This document shows positions 1-5,733 of a stretch of 10,554 nt of DNA, one piece after another. How positions within the stretch are numbered: position 1 is the stretch's first letter; every line of letters begins with the position of its first letter. The notes under the pieces were generated by a model. The model was not told the origin of the DNA. It saw only the letters and a list, made by a program, of their open reading frames with translations, and ran no database searches. Source of the DNA: Bacteriovoracaceae bacterium (GTDB lineage: Bacteria; Bdellovibrionota; Bacteriovoracia; Bacteriovoracales; Bacteriovoracaceae); contig JAKLJM010000045.1 in the NCBI GenBank assembly GCA_023151145.1, positions 1-10,554 on the forward strand, written 5' to 3'. The translations under genes and the position numbers were made by a program.

Positions 1-73
1 ATTTATGAGCACAAGAAGTTAAAAATGTAAGTAAAAGGAAAAACTGTAAAAACAAGGCAATTGAAATTCTCAT
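1..73 (-). CDS. Lipoprotein, N-terminal fragment (runs off left edge)
   Basis: Only the first 24 codons are inside the window. They read MRISIALFLQFFLLLTF followed by LTSCAHK: a short basic start, a hydrophobic stretch and a lipobox L-T-S-C with the lipidated cysteine at residue 21. This is a typical type II (lipoprotein) signal peptide, so the product should be anchored to a membrane on the periplasmic side. The ATG (73-71) overlaps the TGA of the upstream siroheme-type gene as ATGA, and the minus strand carries an AAGGAAAG Shine-Dalgarno sequence just before it, so the two genes are translationally coupled. The mature protein is outside the window and its function cannot be told. A chance open frame is possible, but signal peptide, ribosome site and stop/start overlap together make a real gene likely. 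Confidence 0.75.
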   Translation of the reverse strand, partial: MRISIALFLQFFLLLTFLTSCAHK

Positions 74-645
74 ATATCTTTCCTTATATTGTTTAAATAT
101 TTTTCAGCTTCTTCTCGAATGTACTTCATGCGGCCGGGACCTGGAGGTAAACTTTTTCTTAAATTCACCAGATCCTTAAAGGCAACTTCGATATTTTCAG
201 GAAGTAGGTCATCGATATATTTTCTTAAAATGGCACTAAAGCCTGGGAGTAATCCATTAGAACTAATTGCGATTGATATATCCCCTCTCTTAACGAGGGA
301 AGGAAAGATAAAATCACAGCACTCCAATAAATCAACACAATTGCATAGAATGTTTTTCTTTTTACACTCTTCATATATCCTCTTTTGTAATTCCGCATTA
401 TCAATGGCAACGATGACAATTTGATGCTCATGAAGATCATCAAAGCTAAAGTCTCTTTGCACTAATTCAACGGCTGAGTTATTTACTAAATAAAACTCAG
501 GCCGATAGTTTCTAGCGATACATTTAATTTTTTGGGGAGCAAACTGAACAAGTTTCTGAAATTTAAAGAGGGCAATTTCACCACCCCCTACCAGCAGGAT
601 TTCTTTATTATCAAATCTTAAACCAATCGGGAAATAACTATTCAT
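70..645 (-). CDS. Precorrin-2 dehydrogenase / siroheme synthase N-terminal domain protein
   Basis: 191-residue cytoplasmic protein resembling Met8 and the N-terminal half of CysG. That family oxidises precorrin-2 to sirohydrochlorin with NAD+ and often inserts Fe2+ to give siroheme. Visible features: N-terminal YFPIGLRF strand, dinucleotide-binding glycines GGGEIALFK (residues 20-28), the family aspartate at D105 in CNCVD (equivalent to the catalytic Asp of Met8/CysG), the CDFIFPSLVKRGD segment (110-122) and the ISSNGLLPGFSAILRKYID segment (127-145). The usual VAxRK after the glycines is changed to IALFK. There is no C-terminal methyltransferase domain, so a separate SUMT enzyme would be needed. 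ATG at 645-643 is preceded by AGGAG at good spacing. It is divergent from resB and overlaps a downstream lipoprotein gene. Siroheme serves sulfite/nitrite reductases and is also the precursor of heme d1; which applies here is not visible. Confidence 0.88.
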   Translation of the reverse strand: MNSYFPIGLRFDNKEILLVGGGEIALFKFQKLVQFAPQKIKCIARNYRPEFYLVNNSAVELVQRDFSFDDLHEHQIVIVAIDNAELQKRIYEECKKKNILCNCVDLLECCDFIFPSLVKRGDISIAISSNGLLPGFSAILRKYIDDLLPENIEVAFKDLVNLRKSLPPGPGRMKYIREEAEKYLNNIRKDI

Positions 646-686
646 ATCAACTCCTGAGGAAATGATCGCACCAAAATCAGATAAAA

Positions 687-706
687 TTTATGACATACAT
701 CACATT
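687..706. promoter_or_regulatory. Candidate Crp/Fnr-type operator between siroheme gene and resB
   Basis: Core TGACATACATCA (691-702) has the TGA-N6-TCA geometry of Crp/Fnr-family sites. On the minus strand it reads TGTGA-N6-TCATA, nine of ten positions of the classical CRP consensus. Its left half TTTATGAC resembles the half-site of the perfect palindrome upstream of norE. A CTTAAT hexamer lies at 726-731, the position a -10 box would take in a class II promoter reading toward resB; GATCAT sits at the matching place toward the siroheme gene. Both are only 4/6 matches to TATAAT, so this is a candidate based on geometry and location. Confidence 0.42.
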
Positions 707-762
707 GATAAAGGTAAATGATCATCTTAATTCGTTGATTTTGGGCTTTTCAGTGGAGGAAT

Positions 763-778
763 AATGATTTGGATCAGT
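763..778. promoter_or_regulatory. Second TGA-N6-TCA core upstream of resB
   Basis: TGATTTGGATCA (765-776) is a perfect 4-4-4 inverted repeat (TGAT, TTGG, ATCA), close to the FNR inner consensus TGAT-N4-ATCA though lacking the outer TT/AA. It overlaps the ATG of the 26-codon ORF. A TATCAT hexamer at 803-808 (5/6 to a sigma-70 -10 box) lies downstream, about three bases further than ideal class II spacing. Such cores arise by chance a few times per 10 kb in DNA this AT-rich, so confidence is low. Confidence 0.25.
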
Positions 779-844
779 GATAGCATGTTAAAACATGACC
801 AATATCATATTAATTGTGAATCAAATGAAAGAGACTACATCTAG
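764..844 (+). CDS. Possible 26-residue leader peptide / small protein upstream of resB
   Basis: A short open frame starts MIWISDSMLKHDQY and ends ERDYI with TAG at 842-844. It has a near-perfect Shine-Dalgarno sequence, GGAGGA, three bases before the ATG, much stronger than that of resB. Its stop codon TAG runs straight into the AGG that serves as the ribosome site of resB (ATG at 852), the same fused stop/SD layout seen at feoA/feoB and actE/actF here. That suggests translation coupled to resB. The peptide is hydrophilic, with no signal peptide or membrane span, and contains two histidines and one cysteine. I do not recognise it. Against it: an FNR-like core (765-776) overlaps the start codon and a possible -10 box (TATCAT, 803-808) lies inside, so the stretch may be promoter DNA instead. 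Confidence 0.4.
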   Translation: MIWISDSMLKHDQYHINCESNERDYI

Positions 845-851
845 GTAAAAC

Positions 852-1928
852 ATGAAAAAAAATCATTTCTTAAAAAAATTCGCCAGTCTTAATCTCTTTT
901 TTTGGTCCATGATCTGGATAATGATCATTACAACTCTCGGGACAATAGAGCAAAAAAATATTGGCCTCTTTGCAGCTCAGGAAAAATATTTTTCTTCAAT
1001 GTATTTTACGTTTTACGGCATCCCTCTGCCAGGTGGAGGGACGGTCTTGACGATACTGACTATAGGACTTTTTAGTCAATTGGCCTTTAATACTAAGTAT
1101 CATGTAAAAAGAAAACTTGGCGTGGTTCTTACACATATAGGTGCAGCCATATTATTAATAGGTTCGTACATTACCTACTTCTTTGCAGTTGAAGGAAGTA
1201 TGATCATAAAAGAAGGACAAGTTGCGGACAGTATCCAAGATTACAAAAAGCATGAAATTGTAATAATTGACAGTAATCATACCCCTTTGTTTTCAAGCCC
1301 ACTTGTGAAAGAAAATAATCCACATATCATTAACCAGCAAATCACTCTAACTAGAATTACTCCGTACTTAAATTGCCTCATCCATGAAAATTCAGCACCA
1401 AAAGATCAAGAAATTGGATTTGCACGCTTATTTCGTTTTTCACAGGATCAATCTCAAAAAAGCAAAGAAATTTGTAGTGAAATAGAATTTCAACACAAAA
1501 ATAATCGCTCGATCTATAGAATCTTTTTAAATATGCCTAAACAACAATCTATCGAAATAGACGATAAGCTCTACACTCTAAAATTACAGAGCAAAAGAGT
1601 TCAGTTACCCTTCAAAATCAAACTTATTGATTTTGAAAAAAAGTTTCATCAAGGAACAATGATTTCAAAAAGTTTTAAATCTTTTGTTGAAATTTATGAT
1701 GGCGAGTTGGTATTTAATCGAGTAATCGAAATGAACGCTCCGCTTAGATATAAAGGATACACATTCTATCAATCATCTTTTTCTGAAAATTCAGAAGGTG
1801 AAATGAGTGAACTTGCAGTAGTCAAAAATCAAGCACAATGGTTTCCTTATCTTTCAAGCATTATATTGTGCTTAGGAATTCTTGTTCATCTCATAATTAA
1901 AGCCACCGAAACTGGAAAAAACGAATGA
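852..1928 (+). CDS. resB: ResB/Ccs1-family cytochrome c biogenesis protein
   Basis: 358-residue membrane protein of System II cytochrome c maturation. It partners CcsA to move heme to the outside of the inner membrane and to hand it to reduced CXXCH apocytochromes. Membrane spans are visible at about residues 14-31 (NLFFWSMIWIMIITTLGT), 63-80 and 92-112, with the family histidine H95 in LTHIGAAILLIGSY followed by VEGSMIIKEGQ. A long periplasmic segment (about 115-335) ends with MNAPLRYKGYTFYQSSF, the conserved stretch before the last span (about 333-350). ATG 852 has only a weak AGG ribosome site fused to the stop of a possible 26-codon ORF. Its TGA overlaps the ccsA start (ATGA, 1925-1928), so the two are made together. 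Homologues range from about 350 to 600 residues; this one is compact. Confidence 0.9.
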   Translation: MKKNHFLKKFASLNLFFWSMIWIMIITTLGTIEQKNIGLFAAQEKYFSSMYFTFYGIPLPGGGTVLTILTIGLFSQLAFNTKYHVKRKLGVVLTHIGAAILLIGSYITYFFAVEGSMIIKEGQVADSIQDYKKHEIVIIDSNHTPLFSSPLVKENNPHIINQQITLTRITPYLNCLIHENSAPKDQEIGFARLFRFSQDQSQKSKEICSEIEFQHKNNRSIYRIFLNMPKQQSIEIDDKLYTLKLQSKRVQLPFKIKLIDFEKKFHQGTMISKSFKSFVEIYDGELVFNRVIEMNAPLRYKGYTFYQSSFSENSEGEMSELAVVKNQAQWFPYLSSIILCLGILVHLIIKATETGKNE

Positions 1929-3643
1929 AAGCTTGTTTAGTCTTAATAACAATTTTTTTATCGATAAATATCTTTGCCTCAAAAATCAATGAGCTTTCGC
2001 TTGATAACTTTGCAAGGATTGAAACCCTCCACGAAGGACGAATTAAACCAATTGATACATTTTCACGAATAATGCTTAAAGAAATTTACGGACGTGAGAG
2101 CTATCAGCATCTAAATTCAAATCAATGGCTTTTAGAAACCATTTTTTCACCAAAAAAAGCCTATGAAAGAAAAATATTCAAAATTAATAACCCAAATATT
2201 CTAACCACTTTGGGTTTAAAAAGTGATCAAAAATATTTCAATTTTATTGAACTCTATCAGGCATTTTCTCAAAACCAAGAAATGTTACATTCGTTATTGA
2301 GCGTTAATGAAAAAGATCTAGATCCTAATAATGCTTACTTAAAAGATCTTTATAATCGATTCACAACTTATATGGGGTTATCTCGTTCTTTTTCTTTTCT
2401 CTTTAAGGATTTTTCTATTCAAAATAATTTACGCTACTCCTATTTTGATTTAAAAAAGATTCAAAACCCAAATATCCCAAAACCAATTCAAGACTATTTT
2501 TCAATAACAGAAGAAGACTCAACGCTTAAAGGGATTTACCTTTTCCATTCTATCAAAGACGATACCTGGCGAACTCCTTGGGAGGAAATGCAAGCGTCTA
2601 ATACAAATCGTGAACATCTAGAAAAATGGAATCAACTATATTTAGCTTATAGTCAAAACAACTTTAGCCAATTTAATAATCTTTCATCTGAACTTGTCAT
2701 TCAAAAAAATGATCTTAAAATCAATTTAGAAATCCTACAAAATAAAATCTATTTTTCAACTTGGATAATCTCTCTTTATGTGGCCAGTTTTTTATTAATT
2801 TTTTTCCATATCTTAATAAAAAAACAAATTTTTGTAGAACTCTCATCCCTAACACTCTACTCCGGAGCTATAATCCATTTTCTTATGATCTTAATGCGTT
2901 CGATAATCCTTTCGCGACCACCTGTCTCTAATCTCTATGAGTCCATTTTATTTGTCTCATTTACATCAGTATTAATCGGTGTGATATATTTTCTTAAAAC
3001 ACAAAAAATCATCGGAATATTTTTATCTTCTATTCTTGGTGTTACTTTACTTTATTTAAGTCAAGGTTATGAAAGAACCGGTGACAACATGGGAATGATT
3101 GTTGCAGTTCTCGACACTAACTTCTGGCTTGCCACACACGTCTTAACAATAAGTATCGGATATGGTTTCGCATTAGTGATGAGTTTTATGGCACATTATT
3201 ATCTTATACAATATCCTACTCAAACAAAGGAAGAAAATAGAAAACTCCATAACAATATCCACCTTACCTTGTTATTTTCTCTATTCTTTACAGTTTTAGG
3301 TACAATTTTAGGAGGAATTTGGGCAGATCAGTCATGGGGAAGATTTTGGGGCTGGGACCCAAAAGAAAATGGTGCTCTCCTAATCTGTTTATGGTTGCTA
3401 TGGGTTGCTCACGCAAAAATTAGTCGACATTTTAAAGATCTTAGCTATGCATTTTTTGTTGGCCTCACTAGCGTTATAGTTATCTTGGCTTGGTTTGGGG
3501 TCAATTTATTAAACGTAGGTTTACATTCCTACGGTTTTTCAAATGACACAGCTATGTCTATTGCCGTATTTAGTTCAATTGAATTATGCGTTTTAACTTT
3601 ACTTTTTATACGCGCAAAGAAATTTCAAAAAGAACTAACTTAA
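1925..3643 (+). CDS. ccsA: CcsA/ResC-family cytochrome c biogenesis protein with large N-terminal periplasmic domain
   Basis: 572-residue heme-handling subunit of System II. Residues 1-19 form a signal-like hydrophobic start. About 20-275 are hydrophilic and probably periplasmic, beginning with FARIETLHEGRIKPIDTFSR (29-48), a motif known from long CcsA forms. The membrane part (about 277 onward) carries RPPVSNLYESILF (331-343), H318 and H405 (NFWLATHV), the tryptophan-rich heme-binding WWD region ADQSWGRFWGWDPKENG (467-483) and H534 in VGLHSYGF; H405 and H534 are at positions of family heme ligands. Plain CcsA is about 300 residues, so this is the extended form found in lineages where ResB and CcsA can also be fused; here they remain separate with a 4-bp overlap. 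The stop lies 9 bp inside the convergent osmC-type gene, leaving no space for a separate terminator. Confidence 0.92.
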   Translation: MKACLVLITIFLSINIFASKINELSLDNFARIETLHEGRIKPIDTFSRIMLKEIYGRESYQHLNSNQWLLETIFSPKKAYERKIFKINNPNILTTLGLKSDQKYFNFIELYQAFSQNQEMLHSLLSVNEKDLDPNNAYLKDLYNRFTTYMGLSRSFSFLFKDFSIQNNLRYSYFDLKKIQNPNIPKPIQDYFSITEEDSTLKGIYLFHSIKDDTWRTPWEEMQASNTNREHLEKWNQLYLAYSQNNFSQFNNLSSELVIQKNDLKINLEILQNKIYFSTWIISLYVASFLLIFFHILIKKQIFVELSSLTLYSGAIIHFLMILMRSIILSRPPVSNLYESILFVSFTSVLIGVIYFLKTQKIIGIFLSSILGVTLLYLSQGYERTGDNMGMIVAVLDTNFWLATHVLTISIGYGFALVMSFMAHYYLIQYPTQTKEENRKLHNNIHLTLLFSLFFTVLGTILGGIWADQSWGRFWGWDPKENGALLICLWLLWVAHAKISRHFKDLSYAFFVGLTSVIVILAWFGVNLLNVGLHSYGFSNDTAMSIAVFSSIELCVLTLLFIRAKKFQKELT

Positions 3644-4024
3644 TCTAACGAGAAACTCAGGCATTCCAACTATCGTTTTTTTCACAGTACAACCATCAAC
3701 TGATCGCAAGATTCCATTTTTATCTTTGTCAGAAAAATGGTTGGGAATTTCAACTATTATTTCTAGAACCATTTGATTTGAATCCGTTGATTTCTTAGAC
3801 ATAATTTGCTGAATTTTAATTTCAGACGAGTCTAAGTTCCTAGCACGACAATAGGATTGAACATAAAAGCCTGCACACAGTCCAATTGAAGCAAGAAAAT
3901 AATCATATGGCGAAGGATGATCTCCTGTTCCTCCCTTTGATTGTGGCTGATCTGCTATGATGCTATGACCTGCTACTAAACATTCTACCTTTAATCCTTC
4001 CATTAAATTAATCTGTAAATTCAT
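3635..4024 (-). CDS. OsmC/Ohr-family thiol-dependent peroxidase-like protein
   Basis: 129-residue cytoplasmic protein. Members reduce organic or lipid hydroperoxides with a pair of cysteines. Both are present: C50 in YFLASIGLCAGFYVQSYC and C112 in VDGCTVKKTIVG, in the usual places (central helix and near the C terminus). The segment GGTGDHPSPYDYFLASIG (31-48) replaces the common P-x-E-L-L-L-A motif, which puts it closer to generic OsmC/YhfA proteins than to classical Ohr. ATG at 4024-4022 has AGAGGA six bases upstream. It is divergent from the norE-like gene and shares the 4076-4101 palindrome with it; a TATTCT hexamer (4059-4054) lies at class II -10 distance from the palindrome on this side too. 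The 3' end overlaps ccsA tail-to-tail. The true substrate is not inferable. Confidence 0.85.
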   Translation of the reverse strand: MNLQINLMEGLKVECLVAGHSIIADQPQSKGGTGDHPSPYDYFLASIGLCAGFYVQSYCRARNLDSSEIKIQQIMSKKSTDSNQMVLEIIVEIPNHFSDKDKNGILRSVDGCTVKKTIVGMPEFLVRLS

Positions 4025-4075
4025 CGCTAATCCTCTTGTTATTTTCTTGAAAAAGAATAAATCTTAAAGAAAAAT

Positions 4076-4101
4076 ATAAATATGACGGATGTCATATTTA
4101 T
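4076..4101. promoter_or_regulatory. Perfect 26-bp palindrome, Crp/Fnr-type operator in the osmC-norE divergent promoter
   Basis: Two exact 11-bp arms (ATAAATATGAC and its reverse complement) flank a GGAT centre. The inner pattern TGA-N6-TCA with ATGAC-N4-GTCAT is the geometry of Crp/Fnr-family operators, including the NO-responsive DNR/NnrR branch. It is the only sizeable inverted repeat in this 119-bp gap and is non-coding on both sides. The regulator itself is not in the window. Confidence 0.72.
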
Positions 4102-4117
4102 GGACTATCTTCTGAAG

Positions 4118-4136
4118 TATATTGATAAAAAAGGTG
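4118..4136 (+). promoter_or_regulatory. Predicted -10 box and ribosome site of the norE-like operon
   Basis: TATATT at 4118-4123 begins 29.5 bp from the palindrome centre (4088.5). That places the operator at -41.5 relative to a start near 4130, the standard class II arrangement for FNR-family activators. AAGGTG at 4131-4136 is the Shine-Dalgarno sequence, seven bases before the ATG at 4144. No good -35 box is needed or seen. The transcription start is inferred from geometry only. Confidence 0.5.
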
Positions 4137-4143
4137 ATTAAAT

Positions 4144-4728
4144 ATGAATGAAAATCAAAACCACTCCCTTCACAATGAGCTCTCAAATCCTCCAGGCGGA
4201 CCACTCATTTGGTTTGTTATCTTTATGGAACTTGTGACATTTATAGCAGGAATATTTTTCTTTTTTTCTTATAAGCAAGATAATCAGCAACTCTTTTTAG
4301 AAATGCAATCCAAGCTCAATCTTAACTATGCCATTATTAACACTCTCTTTTTAGTCACCAGTGGTTATTTTGTTGCTCTAGCTCTTAATTCATTAAAAAA
4401 CAATTTACGATCTATTAGTAGAAAACAACTATTTGTCGGTATAATTCTGGGTGCGGGCTTTCTCATTTTAAAATCTATTGAATATAGTGAAAAACTAAGC
4501 CAAGGTTATGATACTTCTTATAACCACTTCTTTACTTTCTATTGGTTTCTCACTTTTTTTCATTTTGCTCACGTGCTATTTGCTACTTTTATTCTACTAT
4601 TTATCTTTTTTAAAATTTCAAGACATGAAGAAGATGAAATCTCAACCTTTGAAGTAGGTGCTTCTTTATGGCATATGTGTGATCTTATATGGATCTTGTT
4701 ATTCCCAACTTTATTTCTTATTAGGTAA
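4144..4728 (+). CDS. Heme-copper oxidase subunit III family protein, NorE-like
   Basis: 194 residues with five predicted spans (about 21-43, 61-83, 95-112, 128-157, 170-192), the size of NorE/CyoC-type subunit III rather than the seven-span CoxC. Family features: PPGGPLIWFVIFMEL at the first span, NTLFLVTSGYFVALAL (66-81), E113 in KSIEYSEKL, FFHFAHVLFA (138-147) and the C-terminal WHMCDLIWILLFP (176-188). Subunit III proteins assist or stabilise the catalytic subunit; NorE is an accessory of nitric oxide reductase in denitrifiers. No subunit I or II gene is present in the window, so this is either a NorE-type accessory or a detached oxidase subunit III. The next gene is a NorF/subunit IV-like protein, which favours the NorEF reading. 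It is preceded by a Crp/Fnr-type palindrome with class II spacing. Confidence 0.78.
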   Translation: MNENQNHSLHNELSNPPGGPLIWFVIFMELVTFIAGIFFFFSYKQDNQQLFLEMQSKLNLNYAIINTLFLVTSGYFVALALNSLKNNLRSISRKQLFVGIILGAGFLILKSIEYSEKLSQGYDTSYNHFFTFYWFLTFFHFAHVLFATFILLFIFFKISRHEEDEISTFEVGASLWHMCDLIWILLFPTLFLIR

Positions 4729-4732
4729 TATT

Positions 4733-4984
4733 ATGAATGATTCAATAAAACTTACGATTACTTGGCTCATGCTCGTTGTAGCGACAGTTCTAACTCTTTT
4801 TGTTGCCCACTTGGATAGAAATATATTTTTTATTGCCATTCTCACAATTAAAAAATTTCTCTTAATTGGCTTCATTTATCTTGAAGGATACAAAAGTCAC
4901 CTTTTTTATAAAATGATTTTAATAACTGGATCTTTAAGCCTTGTGGTTGCTTCGCTCATTTGGGGTAAACCTTCAATATGTTAG
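4733..4984 (+). CDS. Small three-span membrane protein, NorF / cytochrome oxidase subunit IV-like
   Basis: 83 residues, starting MNDSIKLTITWLMLVVATVL, with three hydrophobic spans (about 7-25, 30-50, 57-77) and a conserved-looking FIAILTIKKFLLIGFIYLEGYKSH centre. The pattern of IKKFLLI followed by FIYLEGY matches prokaryotic subunit IV/NorF-type proteins, where a lysine-containing second span ends in a short polar turn. The start at 4733 is chosen over an in-frame upstream ATG at 4658, because the latter lies deep inside the norE-like gene, while 4733 has AGG (4723-4725) seven bases upstream and follows the norE stop by four bases. It is almost certainly co-translated with the preceding gene. 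Sequence is short and fast-evolving, so family assignment rests partly on the neighbour. Confidence 0.68.
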   Translation: MNDSIKLTITWLMLVVATVLTLFVAHLDRNIFFIAILTIKKFLLIGFIYLEGYKSHLFYKMILITGSLSLVVASLIWGKPSIC

Positions 4985-5049
4985 GAATTTAAATTTTACG
5001 AAGTGTATTTTCACAATTGTTTTACAATTCAAAGATTTCAATTTGGCTT

Positions 5050-5068
5050 AAAGAGAATTAATCTCTTT
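5050..5068 (+). promoter_or_regulatory. Hairpin directly upstream of the hemolysin III-family start codon
   Basis: Seven-bp arms AAAGAGA and TCTCTTT enclose ATTAA, ending two bases before the ATG at 5071. The only SD-like purine run (AAAGAGA) is the left arm and would be paired in the mRNA. The gene has no other ribosome site. It could dampen translation, or be a weak terminator of the norEF-like unit, although the stem is short and the following tract (CT) is not a U-run. Confidence 0.35.
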
Positions 5069-5070
5069 CT

Positions 5071-5733
5071 ATGACTATAAATGATAACAAAACCAACCTA
5101 CAGGCTACAAAACCGCTTCTTCGCGGCCATTTACATCAAGCCTTTTTCTTTTTTTCCCTTGGTGCATCGATCATGCTCTATATGCATCTTTATCAGCATC
5201 AATATGCCCTAAAATTGTTTATCTACTTACTATCCTTGAATAGTTTATATCTAATTAGTACTCTTTATCATCGCCCAAATTGGAATGAAGTTAAACGAAT
5301 GATCATGAGAAGGCTCGATCATTCCGCCATCTTTTTTTTAATTGCAGGAACTGCTACGCCCATAATTGCTTTAAAACTACCAGATAACATTAACACTGAT
5401 TTACAAATCGCCAATTGGACAATTGCGCTACTAGGTGTTGCTGTATCTTTAATATGGGTTAAAGCGCCTAAAATTTTTAATTTTTTTATCTATATCTTGG
5501 CAGGTTGTTTTTGGTTGATTTTTCTTCGTCAATTTTATCTAACGATGAATGCTTTTGAACTTTCAACACTCATTTTAGGTGGAATTTTTTATATTTTCGG
5601 TGCCGTCTTTTATGCAACCAAGAAACCAAATTTTATAAGAAATGTTTTTGGATACCATGAGCTCTTTCATTTGTTTGTCATATTAGGATCAATTGCACAC
5701 TTCTCCTTAATCACTTATATCTACTTAAACTAA
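5071..5733 (+). CDS. Hemolysin III / YqfA family (PAQR-like) seven-span membrane protein
   Basis: 220-residue integral membrane protein of the HlyIII/TrhA group, part of the CREST superfamily of putative membrane metal-dependent hydrolases. Signature residues: KPLLRGHLHQ at the first span (14-23), STLYHRP (63-69, H67), RRLDHSAIFFLIAGTATP (80-97, D83/H84) and GYHELFHLFVILGSIAHF (194-211, H196, H200, H210). These His/Asp positions form the presumed metal site. Bacterial homologues are linked to membrane lipid or fluidity homeostasis; the hemolysin name is historical and does not show toxicity. The start is forced by an in-frame TAA at 5059-5061, with no downstream ATG before residue 34. No usable Shine-Dalgarno is free, and a hairpin sits just before the ATG. 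Its stop codon lies inside a large hairpin shared with the convergent feoB end. Confidence 0.88.
   Translation: MTINDNKTNLQATKPLLRGHLHQAFFFFSLGASIMLYMHLYQHQYALKLFIYLLSLNSLYLISTLYHRPNWNEVKRMIMRRLDHSAIFFLIAGTATPIIALKLPDNINTDLQIANWTIALLGVAVSLIWVKAPKIFNFFIYILAGCFWLIFLRQFYLTMNAFELSTLILGGIFYIFGAVFYATKKPNFIRNVFGYHELFHLFVILGSIAHFSLITYIYLN

Noticed and set aside
89..424. Plus-strand open frame antisense to the siroheme-type gene
   Set aside because: It mirrors a gene with clear family motifs, has no ribosome site and no recognisable domain.
784..797. CATGTT-AA-AACATG inverted repeat upstream of resB
   Set aside because: Six-bp AT-rich arms with a two-base centre cannot form a hairpin loop and match no operator I know; likely chance.
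4658..4732. Upstream ATG for the NorF-like gene
   Set aside because: It would add 25 residues read from inside the norE-like C terminus; the ATG at 4733 has a properly spaced AGG and a normal protein length.
5015..5029. AATTG-TTTTA-CAATT inverted repeat after the NorF-like gene
   Set aside because: A five-bp AT-rich stem without a U-tract is too weak to call a terminator. Apart from it and the 5050-5068 hairpin, the 86-bp gap shows nothing clear.
5071..5733. Reading the hemolysin III-family gene as a toxin
   Set aside because: The name is historical; the sequence shows a PAQR-like membrane protein with a conserved metal-site pattern, not a secreted toxin.
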